A program made the position numbers and the translations under genes. DNA of 63,794 nucleotides from Ruminococcus sp. (GTDB lineage Bacteria > Bacillota > Clostridia > Lachnospirales > Lachnospiraceae), in contig JAMPIB010000011.1 in NCBI GenBank assembly GCA_023663085.1, forward strand, positions 1-63,794, written 5' to 3'. Shown in pieces: positions 55,742 to 63,595 of this stretch. The notes under the pieces were generated by a model, which had not been told where the DNA came from, made no database searches, and saw only the letters and a list, made by a program, of their open reading frames with translations. Each line of letters begins with the position of its first letter. Positions within the stretch are counted from its first letter, which is position 1.

Positions 55742-55826
55742 AATAATGCTCCTTTTTTTAATTTCTAACTCCATATTACCATGTGATAAAGACAAGTGCA
55801 ATGCGTTGTCTTTATATTTTGCATTC

Positions 55827-56287
55827 CTACGCCAAACTCATAACATATATCTGACAAGGGTTCCATTCATCCCACAATGTGGGAAATACTTCAAATTCCT
55901 GAAAACCAAGCGAAAGATAAAACCTGTTCGTCCTGTCATATTCCTCGTATTTTCCCATTTGCACTGTTTTTACCTGCATAAAAGAATAGCCGCTTTCATA
56001 TGCCGTCTGCTTCGCTCTACGAAATAATTCCCGTCCGATACCATGTCGGTGAAATTCCTGTAAAACGCCCATGACATACAATTCTACCGTAGCATTTCCG
56101 GTCTCTTCAAATACAGGAATCCTACCGGCCTATCCTGCTCGTATGCACAAAAGAAAATCTTATCGCGGCTCTCTGCAATATACTCTTCCCTTGCCTCCGG
56201 TATACCGAACCAATCGGAAAGGCTTTCAAGGATATGCCGTGTTACCGCCTGTTTTTCCAAATTATCTGTCAGTTGTCTTATTTCCAT
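55827..56287 (-). pseudogene. GNAT acetyltransferase broken by a single-base frameshift
   Basis: The first half (ATG 56287, GGGAGG upstream; EIRQLTDNLEKQAVTRHILESL to GFLYLK) ends early at 56084. In the next frame the fold continues as ETGNATVELYVMGVLQEFHRHGIGRELF to position 55827. The acetyl-CoA loop HRHGIGRELF is intact. Loss of one base near 56105-56107 after TTGAA explains the break. It could be a real pseudogene or a sequencing error. Confidence 0.8.
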
Positions 56288-56391
56288 ATTTACCTCCCAT
56301 AAATTCCACTTTGCGAAATCCCGAAATCCCACAACAAGCAAGCTTGCCAAGAAGAATGCCCATATCTGGGCATTCTCCATCTGCAAGTCTT

Positions 56392-57213
56392 TTAACCGAT
56401 CTGCTTCATGATCTCGTCTTCCAGTTCCGCAACAGAAATCTTTTCCTGCCAGGTTAAAATGCTATCCATAATTTCGATGATCTTTGGAAGATGAACAATA
56501 GAACCTCCCCTGCGCAGAATGCGCTTTACCATATCTGTCAGCAGATGATAGGATATCTTTTCCGGGACAACACCCTCGATTAAAATCGGATATTTTATTT
56601 TCAAATTATCGACCAGTCCCCATATTAAGTCCGGATTAATGATTTCGTAATACTTTTCCCGGACGCACCCGCCAAACTTTTCAATGATATCATGCAGGGT
56701 TTCTTGACCAATACAGTCAATCTTCTCTGAATAAAGTATTTTATGGTAAGCCATAACCCTCAATTCCCGCTCCCCCAGTTTCACATCATCCCTGATTCGG
56801 AAGACAGGTAACAGAAATCCTTCATGAGAAAGTTTCAGCCGAAGCTCTCTGATCTCGTCCACATATTGGTTATCCATAAAAAGCGGTGTTATCTCTATTC
56901 CGAATATCAGTTCCAACGGCTCTAAGGAATTTCTCAAATTCTCTCCTATCACATTCTGTATTTCACTGTCATCTTTGCCAGCCATATGATACCCGTTTAC
57001 TCCCAGCAGATAATCCGTGCTGACTTCCAGCATACGCGCAATATCGGGCAACATCGCTGTATCGGGAAGACTCACACCCCGCTCCCATTTACTTAAAGCC
57101 TGCGGCGTTATGCCAAGTCTGTTAGCCAGTTCCTCCTGCGTCATGTTCTTATTCTGGCGGCATATGGATAACCTGCTGCCAATCTGCTGTAGTTCATTGA
57201 CTTTACCTATCAT
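56392..57213 (-). CDS. XRE-type HTH protein fused to an FlhA-cytoplasmic-domain-like region
   Basis: Residues 11-70 are a Cro/CI-type helix-turn-helix (RLSICRQNKNMTQEELANRL, GITPQALSKWERG, STDYLLGVNG). Residues about 96-165 (EPLELIFGIEITPLF, IRELRLKLSHEGFLLP, VFRIRDD) resemble subdomain D1 of FlhA, and 172-250 (ETLHDIIEKFGGCVREKY, LVDNLKIKYPILIEGVVP, ILRRGGSIVHLPKIIEIM) resemble the region of FlhA that contains the conserved VVP-type turn. The middle D2 subdomain and all membrane helices are missing. No flagellar gene is nearby. DNA binding is likely; what the FlhA-like part senses is unknown. RBS GAGAGG precedes the ATG. Confidence 0.8.
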   Translation of the reverse strand: MIGKVNELQQIGSRLSICRQNKNMTQEELANRLGITPQALSKWERGVSLPDTAMLPDIARMLEVSTDYLLGVNGYHMAGKDDSEIQNVIGENLRNSLEPLELIFGIEITPLFMDNQYVDEIRELRLKLSHEGFLLPVFRIRDDVKLGERELRVMAYHKILYSEKIDCIGQETLHDIIEKFGGCVREKYYEIINPDLIWGLVDNLKIKYPILIEGVVPEKISYHLLTDMVKRILRRGGSIVHLPKIIEIMDSILTWQEKISVAELEDEIMKQIG

Positions 57214-57363
57214 TTGCTATTCCTCTCTTTCCATTTCATTTTGGTTACGGCCGTTCCGGTAAGGATATGATAACATGAAAGAAACGGAGGGAAAAACAAC
57301 TGGTGGTTCAGTAGCAGGTAAACAGGGGAAAAATAATTATATCAGGACAACACCATGTAATTC

Positions 57364-57891
57364 TCAATTCCCGTTTACAACATTCCACTCTTCTTTGAAA
57401 AGGCCATAAAAATAGATGTCCGCCCAATTCCCATCATTGTCTTTTGTCTGGCTTCGTTGGATTCCTTCCAACCGCATACCAAGTTTTTTCATCATGCTAA
57501 CTGACTTTACACTATCAATGGTTTCAGCGAATATTTTGTGTGCATCCAGTTCATTGAAAGCATAATCAATCACAGCTTTACAGGATTCATATGCATAACC
57601 CTGCCGCCAGAAATCTTTATTGAAAATCCAACCCATTTCGTATACGCTTTTATCATACATATTAGAGTTGAACAGAATATATCCAATCATCTTGCCGCTG
57701 TCTTTATGAACTGCGGCGACAGCACCTCTTTTTCCAATACAAAACTCCGACAGGAATTGTGATGTTTTTTCACGGTCATATGCCGGTTCGCAATTCTTCA
57801 TCACCTCAGCATCGCCAAAAATATCATGTAAATCTTTAACATCATCTATTGTATAGTCCCGGATGAGCATTCTTTGCGTTTCAATATGCAT
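57364..57891 (-). CDS. GNAT acetyltransferase, RimJ/RimL type
   Basis: A 175-residue protein starting HIETQRMLIRDYTIDDVKDL, with GWIFNKDFWRQGYAYESCKAVIDYAF and HKIFAETIDSVKSVSMMKKLGMRLEGIQR, the pattern of RimJ/RimL-like N-acetyltransferases. ATG 57891 has GGAGG upstream and gives normal length. The substrate could be ribosomal or another protein N-terminus, or a small amine. Confidence 0.85.
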   Translation of the reverse strand: MHIETQRMLIRDYTIDDVKDLHDIFGDAEVMKNCEPAYDREKTSQFLSEFCIGKRGAVAAVHKDSGKMIGYILFNSNMYDKSVYEMGWIFNKDFWRQGYAYESCKAVIDYAFNELDAHKIFAETIDSVKSVSMMKKLGMRLEGIQRSQTKDNDGNWADIYFYGLFKEEWNVVNGN

Positions 57892-57941
57892 CTGTATTAT
57901 TCCTCCAAATTCCCGATTGCCAATACAAGTACAACCTGTTC

Positions 57942-58394
57942 CTATGAACAATGTTTCCGATAAACTCTGGAAGGCTCGCCCTCCATATCGTCCATCATCT
58001 GATAAAATTCGTATCCATACTTTTCATATAACCCGATATGACCGGTGGATATAAAGATATCATGCACGCCCTCGGTTTTAGCCAGTTTCTCAATCTCCGC
58101 CAACAGCCTTCCGGCATAGTGATGCCCCCTGTATTGCGGAAATGTATACACAAATCCTATCCACGGAGTCAGTTCTGTCGGCTGTATATCGTCTTTTTCC
58201 GCATAAGTACAGAAGGAAACAAGTTCGTCTCCGTTTACCAGCATCATTACTCTGGAAGTTTCACCCACAGCCTTTTTAAACTGCTTTTCACTTAACAATT
58301 CATACAAAAACTGTCCGGCGCTCCAGTCGCTCTTCTTGATCTGTTCCAGCCAATACTCCGGACGCCCGCAATTCTCATAATCTATCACCTGCAT
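57942..58394 (-). CDS. GNAT acetyltransferase
   Basis: A 150-residue GNAT with IGFVYTFPQYRGHHYAGRLLAEIEKLA as the acetyl-CoA binding loop and HIGLYEKYGYEFYQMMDD as the C-terminal motif. Function is not predictable. It lies 3 bases downstream of tag and is probably cotranscribed with it. Confidence 0.85.
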   Translation of the reverse strand: MQVIDYENCGRPEYWLEQIKKSDWSAGQFLYELLSEKQFKKAVGETSRVMMLVNGDELVSFCTYAEKDDIQPTELTPWIGFVYTFPQYRGHHYAGRLLAEIEKLAKTEGVHDIFISTGHIGLYEKYGYEFYQMMDDMEGEPSRVYRKHCS

Positions 58395-58397
58395 CTG

Positions 58398-58973
58398 TCA
58401 ATCCTCCTGAATTCTTTTATAGCAGTCGCACCCTTTTTCATGTGCATTCAAGACCCCGATTGCCTGCAAATAGGAATATATGATGGTAGAACCTACGAAT
58501 TTCATGCCCCGTTTTTTTAAATCCTTGGAAATCTGATCGGACAGCGGCGAGGTTGTCCGCAGGTCAAAACTCTCGCAGACCACTTTTCTGTCCGTAAATC
58601 CCCAGATATAATGATCGAAAGAGCCAAATTCTTTCTGAATCTGCATAAAAATACGGCTGTTCGTCACGCTGGCATTTATTTTCAGCCTGTTGCGGATGAT
58701 GTTCGGGTCATTCAGTAACTGCCTGCATTTCTCTTCATCATATCTGCTTACTTTTTCCACATCAAAATCATCAAAAGCCTGTCGGAAACTTTCCCGTTTA
58801 TTCAAGACACACTCCCAGGACAAGCCTGCCTGAAAGCCTTCAAGGATCAGCAGTTCAAACAATTCCTTATCTTTGTGCTGCGGAACGCCCCATTCTTCAT
58901 CATGATACCGGATATAGCGCGGATTTTTCATATTCACCCATGAACAGCGGTTATGTATGGTCTGTTTGTTCAT
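58398..58973 (-). CDS. tag: DNA-3-methyladenine glycosylase I
   Basis: Tag removes 3-methyladenine from alkylated DNA. The 191-residue protein has CSWVNMKNPRYIRYHDEEWGVP, FELLILEGFQAGLSWECVLNKRESFR with the catalytic Glu, and zinc ligands at both ends (CSW and HEKGCDCYK). GGGAGG sits 9 bases before ATG 58973. Confidence 0.93.
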   Translation of the reverse strand: MNKQTIHNRCSWVNMKNPRYIRYHDEEWGVPQHKDKELFELLILEGFQAGLSWECVLNKRESFRQAFDDFDVEKVSRYDEEKCRQLLNDPNIIRNRLKINASVTNSRIFMQIQKEFGSFDHYIWGFTDRKVVCESFDLRTTSPLSDQISKDLKKRGMKFVGSTIIYSYLQAIGVLNAHEKGCDCYKRIQED

Positions 58974-59011
58974 AACATGCAACCTCCCGAATCTCTGTCT
59001 CCAATAAGGGA

Positions 59012-59050
59012 GAAAAATCTTTAAATTTCTTTTGAATTTAAAGATTTTTC
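59012..59050. terminator. Perfect 16-bp AT-rich hairpin, probable bidirectional terminator
   Basis: GAAAAATCTTTAAATT (59012-59027) and AATTTAAAGATTTTTC (59035-59050) pair perfectly with a 7-base loop. It lies 18 bases after the RelE/ParE-type toxin stop, in the gap before tag. Confidence 0.6.
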
Positions 59051-59067
59051 TTCAGCGGTTTATATTC

Positions 59068-59382
59068 TTATGTTTTCAAAATATTTCGCCAATCAGCCTT
59101 ATTATATAAAATCCTGATTATATACACTATATCTTGTTTTATATTATAATAATAAAAAATATTATAGTTATCAAAGTATGTCATGCGTAAGCCTATACTC
59201 TTTAGCAATTCATCATTTACAAGTGGACGCTCCAGTGGATACTCTGCAAGCTTATTTGCTATATTCAAAATACCATCTGAAATTCTCTGGGCCGCCTGTG
59301 GATTACAAAGTTTAACAAAAATATAGTATTCTATATCCAGCAAATCATACTCCGCCGGTTCAGTAAATACTACCTTCGCCAC
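59068..59382 (-). CDS. RelE/ParE-superfamily toxin
   Basis: A 104-residue protein with the ParE/RelE start AKVVFTEPAEYDLLDIEYYIF, central LAEYPLERPLVNDELLKSIGLRM and C-terminal FYYYNIKQDIVYIIRILYNKADW. The start codon is GTG (59382) within the end of the antitoxin gene. Whether it acts on mRNA (RelE-like) or gyrase (ParE-like) cannot be told; the conserved ILYNKADW end leans to ParE. Confidence 0.88.
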   Translation of the reverse strand: MAKVVFTEPAEYDLLDIEYYIFVKLCNPQAAQRISDGILNIANKLAEYPLERPLVNDELLKSIGLRMTYFDNYNIFYYYNIKQDIVYIIRILYNKADWRNILKT

Positions 59383-59539
59383 GCTCTTTTCTCCTGTTTT
59401 CCATTTTTTCTCTTACTTCTTCAATCGTACTGGTCCGGCCATCCTGCATTGCCTTATAGCCTTCCCCAATCAATCTGTACAATTCCAACTTTGCGATATC
59501 TGATTTTTCCGCCATCATCTCCGACTTAGCCGCTATCAT
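59360..59539 (-). CDS. Small antitoxin of the RelE/ParE-type pair (59 aa)
   Basis: An open frame from ATG 59539 reads MIAAKSEMMAEKSDIAKLEL, continues YRLIGEGYKAMQDGRTSTIE and ends with a charged EVREKMENRRKERGEGSIY. AAGGA lies 10 bases upstream. Its 3' end overlaps the toxin start by 23 bases, the usual antitoxin-first order. The sequence ...AMQDGR...EEVREKM matches the short antitoxins commonly found before such toxins in Clostridia. Confidence 0.75.
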   Translation of the reverse strand: MIAAKSEMMAEKSDIAKLELYRLIGEGYKAMQDGRTSTIEEVREKMENRRKERGEGSIY

Positions 59540-59742
59540 ACACCCACATCCTTCCTTATATGTTCAAAGTATAACATATATATCAACTTTCAACAACAGA
59601 TTCTCTATTTGATTTTCATATACGTATATTATGTGCAATGGATAATAAATCATTTATCAGTTGTTTTTCTCCTCTCCATATGCTATTCTACAATAGAAAA
59701 CTGCATCTGGTTGCAAAAATCTATTCCAGGAGAACTCACAAT

Positions 59743-59847
59743 ATGGAAATTAAGCGGAATAAAGTCAAAAATCCAGGTAAATTGGAAGACCTGCTCAATA
59801 TTCTCTCCTCCGCTGTCGGATCACTGACTAACCCCGGCAAAACTTGA
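59743..59847 (+). pseudogene. Fragment of an AAA-DUF4143 ATPase
   Basis: A 34-codon piece reads EIKRNKVKNPGKLEDLLNI then LSSAVGSLTNPGKT and stops. This matches the internal region of DUF4143-containing ATPases (the KLEDLLNILSSAVGSLTNP block), with nothing of the rest of the protein on this strand. The remaining 59540-59742 stretch is AT-rich and holds no other recognisable gene; upstream AGGAG could be chance. Confidence 0.6.
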
Positions 59848-59882
59848 ATATTTTGAACTATTGCAAATCAGAAACAGAGATT

Positions 59883-60842
59883 TCAATCCTTCAGACAGCC
59901 AATTGGAACAATATAAACCCCGTCCTGTCTCCGGTAGGCGTAATCGCCGATACCTATAAGCACCATCAAAAAAGCCGGTGCCTTCATTTTGGTTGTATCA
60001 ATTTTATTGGCCAGCTTTTTCAGGTTTTCCGCACCTTCTTCAATTAATTTATCTCCGCCCAGTTTGATTTCGGCCAATCCATATACACCATTCCGCAAGT
60101 GAATGACAGCGTCACATTCAAGGTCTGTTTTATCCCGAAAATGATACACGCTGCCATGCAGTACATCTGCAAAAACTCTTAAGTCCCGGATACACATTGT
60201 TTCAAAAAGCAGTCCAAAAGTGTTCAAATCTGCAATTAAATCCTGCGGTCCAAGACCCAGGGCCGCAGCCGCAATAGATGGATCAATAAAGTAGCGGGTA
60301 TTGGAAGTCCGAATAGCGGTTTTTGAACGCAGGTTGGGGTTCCACGCCTCCATTTCCTCAATCACAAATATCTTTTTTAAAGCATTGATATAAGAATAAA
60401 CCGTATCCGGGTCAAAAGTTTCCGCCTCATTTGTGGCAATATCCGCACAAATCAACGCATTTGCCGCCTGTGTTCCCTGATTACGTGCATAAGAGCGCAT
60501 CAGCCGTTTTACACGTTCATGATTTCTGGAAACACCATCTACGCGGGAAATATCCGATTTTACAACAGCATCATAATAATCAAATGCCTGTTCCAGTGCA
60601 ATTTCACCTTCCAAATCTGTGGCTCTGGGCCAGCCGCCGCGGCACACCAGAAATGCCAGACGATTCAGATTAAGGGGATTTTCACCTTCAATTTGTTCAG
60701 GTGCGCCAAAAAGTTCTTTCAGACTTACTTCTCCAGTTGAATCCAATGATTCATATAAACTCATCGGCCGCATTAACAGCCACGAAAACCGGCCTGTTCC
60801 CGTATGATGGATATGCTCATAAGAGGCGGGAACTGCTGACCC
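59883..60842 (-). pseudogene. N-terminally truncated AAA-DUF4143 ATPase
   Basis: The frame is recognisable from GSAVPASYEHIHHTGTGRFSW (60842 downward) through MRPMSLYESLDSTGEVSLKELF, FLVCRGGWPRA, YFIDPSIAAAALGL and the DUF4143 nuclease-like end (YHFRDKTDLECDAVIHL, YGLAEIKLGG). The N-terminal AAA domain with Walker A and B is missing; upstream the frame is open to a TAG at 60935 but the residues no longer match. Such ATPases are about 430 residues. An internal ATG at 60773 could still give 296 residues, but without ATPase function. Confidence 0.8.
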
Positions 60843-60893
60843 CTGTCTGTGGTTATACTTATAGTATATCCACCTTTTCAGGAAACTACAACA

Positions 60894-60957
60894 TTTTTCG
60901 GTGATTTGGCTGCAAACTTTTCGGTGATTTGGCTAAAAATTTTTCGGCAGTTTGGCA
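60894..60957. repeat. Three tandem 23-bp repeats
   Basis: TTTTTCGGTGATTTGGCT at 60894-60911, CTTTTCGGTGATTTGGCT at 60917-60934 and TTTTTCGGCAGTTTGGCA at 60940-60957 recur with a strict 23-base period. The third is diverged. They lie between the MFS gene stop and the truncated ATPase. Confidence 0.75.
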
Positions 60958-60959
60958 TT

Positions 60960-62258
60960 TTATTCGTCGTACCGATATTTTTTCAACTTTCTACCCGTAA
61001 TAATGCAGATCAGGCTCCCGAACACACCGAGCAAAAACATCATAAGCGCCGCCCCGGAGCCTTTACCAGTCCCGAAAAGCGTTGTCAAAACCGGCTGCTC
61101 CCTATATACATCCATAAACGGCTCGCATACATTATCTACCAGAAAACCGCCCAGAAACAACCCGATTGGTATGGTAAAAAACTGCAGGGTATTACGGCAG
61201 GCATAAACACGTCCCTGCAATTCCACCGGAATGACTGTCCTCAAGATCACGTCCAGATTAGCGTTCATGATCGGCACCACGACCCAGCCCATGATCTGCC
61301 CCAGACACCATAGCGCCGGTTCTCTGGAAAAAGCCAGCAGAAAGTGTTCGCTGCTTAATGAAAACAGCATCGTAAGGTAAATGACCTTTACCCTGTCTTT
61401 CGGTTTGGGCAGGACGGAAACCAACAGGCTGCCGGCGATCATCGCCACTCCCGCGCAGGAGGTAACGATTCCCAGAACGGACGAGCCGCCCCGCGGATTA
61501 GGAATCACATAACCGGGCAGGGCAGCATCAAAAGCCGATGCCGTCAGATTAACGCCGGACATAAACAAAATCAGCGTCATGATAAGCGGAGTCTCTTTTA
61601 GAAATACCAGTCCTTCTTTGGCCAGACTGAGCACGCTCTCTTCTTTTTCACACGGATTCTGCGGAATCCTGATAAAAAAAAGCAGGGCCGTGAAAGCAAC
61701 CGCAAAACTTCCGAGATCGACCGCTATGACAAGATTCAGTCCCGCCAGCGAATACAGGGCAGTTGCAATTAAAGGATTCAATACCGTGATCAATGACCCG
61801 GATAAAGACCGCAGTCCGCTTGTTCTCTGGAAATCCTTCTTTGGAATGATAAGCGTCATCGCCACTTCGGAGGCCGGCTGCTGTACGGTATTCATTAAAC
61901 CGGAAACCGCATTTAGAACGTACAGATGCCATACTGCCAACTGTTTCGTCCGAAACAGCACAAAGACAATAACGGTGCACACCGCCGCAAATAAATCACA
62001 GCCGAGCATGGTCTTCTTTTTATCAAAACGGTCTGTCAACGCCCCCGCGAAAATGCTCATCAGCACATAGGGCGCATAGGAACATATGGCCAGCGCCGCC
62101 GTACTTAAAGATGAACCTGTCTTTTCATAAAGCCATAATGTCAGGGCAAATGCCGTAATACTGCTGCCCAATTGAGAAACACTCTGGGTACTCCAGAGAA
62201 TCAAAAAATCCTTTAATTCCGATATTTCCGCCGTTTTATTTTTCTTTATTTTTTTCAT
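60960..62258 (-). CDS. MFS exporter of the DHA3 (Mef-like) type
   Basis: A 432-residue protein with twelve predicted helices. FLILWSTQSVSQLGSSITAFAL, the motif A-like GALTDRFDKKKTML, and PVELQGRVYACRNTLQFFTIPIG are typical of the MFS_3/DHA3 group that includes macrolide efflux proteins. The substrate is not known. A candidate leader peptide and alternative hairpins lie upstream (62317-62403), which fits drug-dependent control. RBS AAAAAGGAG precedes the start. Confidence 0.88.
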   Translation of the reverse strand: MKKIKKNKTAEISELKDFLILWSTQSVSQLGSSITAFALTLWLYEKTGSSLSTAALAICSYAPYVLMSIFAGALTDRFDKKKTMLGCDLFAAVCTVIVFVLFRTKQLAVWHLYVLNAVSGLMNTVQQPASEVAMTLIIPKKDFQRTSGLRSLSGSLITVLNPLIATALYSLAGLNLVIAVDLGSFAVAFTALLFFIRIPQNPCEKEESVLSLAKEGLVFLKETPLIMTLILFMSGVNLTASAFDAALPGYVIPNPRGGSSVLGIVTSCAGVAMIAGSLLVSVLPKPKDRVKVIYLTMLFSLSSEHFLLAFSREPALWCLGQIMGWVVVPIMNANLDVILRTVIPVELQGRVYACRNTLQFFTIPIGLFLGGFLVDNVCEPFMDVYREQPVLTTLFGTGKGSGAALMMFLLGVFGSLICIITGRKLKKYRYDE

Positions 62259-62316
62259 TTCTTTGCTCCTTTTTATTCGTAAAATTTATGGAAAATTTAT
62301 AAAACAGAAGCAAAGC

Positions 62317-62372
62317 CTGAGGATATCAGCATGTCGCTGTCCCTCCATACAGTCCTCAGACCCTGCATGGAG
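62317..62372 (-). promoter_or_regulatory. Candidate attenuator upstream of the MFS exporter
   Basis: On the minus strand CTCCAT (62372-62367) can pair with ATGGAG (62348-62343), while CTGAGGA (62359-62353) in its loop can pair with TCCTCAG (62323-62317), enclosing CAGC/GCTG. The second stem is followed by GCTTTGCTTCTGTTTT. The two stems exclude each other or form a pseudoknot, as in attenuators. Confidence 0.45.
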
Positions 62373-62394
62373 TTTTTGCAATGCAAAGTATCAT
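62356..62394 (-). CDS. Candidate leader peptide MILCIAKTPCRV
   Basis: A 12-codon frame from ATG 62394 to TGA 62356, with AAAGGAG (62410-62404) nine bases upstream. A second ATG at 62403 would add MNN but abuts the RBS. The stop lies inside the hairpin that would control the MFS gene. Coding is inferred from RBS spacing and position only. Confidence 0.45.
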   Translation of the reverse strand: MILCIAKTPCRV

Positions 62395-62419
62395 GTTGTT
62401 CATCTCCTTTTTTCCAGAC

Positions 62420-62752
62420 TTATTCTTTGATAAATGCGCTATCCGACGCCGGAATCCCCGCTTCATCCGACAGATACCGCTCCACCTTCATATGCAGGTC
62501 ATATTTCTCCCGCAGTTTCGCGATCTGCTCCATCATAGGGGACGCATGGTGCACATCAAGAGAATGCTGGTCCTGCCAGCTGTCGATCAAGAGTACGGTT
62601 TCCTTATCTTCCATGGGGAAAAAATATTCATAACGGATATTCCCTTCTTCCGCGCGGATAGCATCCACCACTCCGCTTGCTGTCATTTCTTTGACAAATT
62701 TTACGGCATTTCCGTTTTCGCCGCTGTAATAGATATTGACTGTAATGGTCAT
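62420..62752 (-). CDS. ABM-domain (YgiN-like) quinol monooxygenase
   Basis: A 110-residue protein of the antibiotic-biosynthesis-monooxygenase fold: TITVNIYYSGENGNAVKFVKEM, EEGNIRYEYFFPMEDKETVLLIDSWQDQHSLDVHHASPMM. The His-containing HHASP block is typical of YgiN-like quinol monooxygenases, though many members are of unknown substrate. GGGAGG is 8 bases before the ATG. Located between the methyltransferase and the MFS exporter, all minus strand. Confidence 0.85.
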   Translation of the reverse strand: MTITVNIYYSGENGNAVKFVKEMTASGVVDAIRAEEGNIRYEYFFPMEDKETVLLIDSWQDQHSLDVHHASPMMEQIAKLREKYDLHMKVERYLSDEAGIPASDSAFIKE

Positions 62753-62777
62753 TTATTTTGCCTCCCATAATGTAATC

Positions 62778-63443
62778 TCATTCCTTTGTAGAATTGTTCC
62801 ACAAAATCATTCCATCATCGAGAAGGTTTCCTTCTATCGCTTTTACGCCCCATTCCTTAATCTGTTCAGGCGTCATAAACGGATTTAATTTTACCAAAAG
62901 CCTGCCGCCCGGTTTCAGTATCCTTCTCATCTCACGTAAAACATGATGCGCGTCTTCCGGATAGAGATTATCAATAATATTAGACAAAATAGCCGCATCT
63001 GCAAAAGAAGATTCCACCGACTCTAAAGCGTCCACTCCGCCGCAGATAAATGAAAAAATCCGCTCAGGTATCTGTTTTCCTTTCTCCTGTGCGTTTACAA
63101 TCGCCTGCGGAGAAAGGTCGATGCCGATATGTCTGGTTGTTCCGTAGTGACTGCATAAAAAAAGCAATACTCCGGCGGCACAACCAAAATCAATAACTGA
63201 ATCGGCTGCTTCTGTCAGCCACAAAAGGCTTTTGTCAAAATCCCTGTTTCCGCTCTCTTTTTGCTGCGGTGGGGTCATACCTTCCTGCCGGAATATTTCG
63301 TCCCACTTATGTATCACCTTTTTATATTTATCCATGCCGCTGTCCCTTAAAATGTCGGTATCCCGCTGAAAACAATAAGACTGTACTTCTTCCCCATCCG
63401 GGGTAATGATATTTTTTCTTATTTTATCTGTTGTTTGGAACAT
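62778..63443 (-). CDS. Class I SAM-dependent methyltransferase
   Basis: A 221-residue methyltransferase with motif I VIDFGCAAGVLLFLCSHYG (near residue 75), HIGIDLSPQAI, and motif IV AAILSNIIDNLYPEDAHHVL, with RRILKPGGRLLVKLNPF after it. The substrate is not predictable. GGAGG lies 6 bases before the ATG, inside a hydrolase remnant that overlaps by 25 bases. Confidence 0.88.
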   Translation of the reverse strand: MFQTTDKIRKNIITPDGEEVQSYCFQRDTDILRDSGMDKYKKVIHKWDEIFRQEGMTPPQQKESGNRDFDKSLLWLTEAADSVIDFGCAAGVLLFLCSHYGTTRHIGIDLSPQAIVNAQEKGKQIPERIFSFICGGVDALESVESSFADAAILSNIIDNLYPEDAHHVLREMRRILKPGGRLLVKLNPFMTPEQIKEWGVKAIEGNLLDDGMILWNNSTKE

Positions 63444-63595
63444 GGTTGTCCTCCTGCAAAAAACGGTCGCAGTACTTTTGCCAGTTTTTCCGGTGTCTCC
63501 AAATTAATCTCATGTCCGGCCTCGCTGATAATATGAAGCTGCGCATTATCAAGCATATCAGCCATCCTCTGTCCGCGCCATGTCAATCCCTCTCC
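63419..63595 (-). pseudogene. C-terminal remnant of an alpha/beta hydrolase
   Basis: An open frame of 59 codons without an upstream start reads MADMLDNAQLHIISEAGHEI then NLETPEKLAKVLRPFF. The HIISEAGHEINLETPE block is the catalytic-His end of alpha/beta hydrolases. The nucleophile and acid parts are absent; a TGA lies at 63598-63596. It directly precedes the methyltransferase, whose start it overlaps. Confidence 0.7.
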
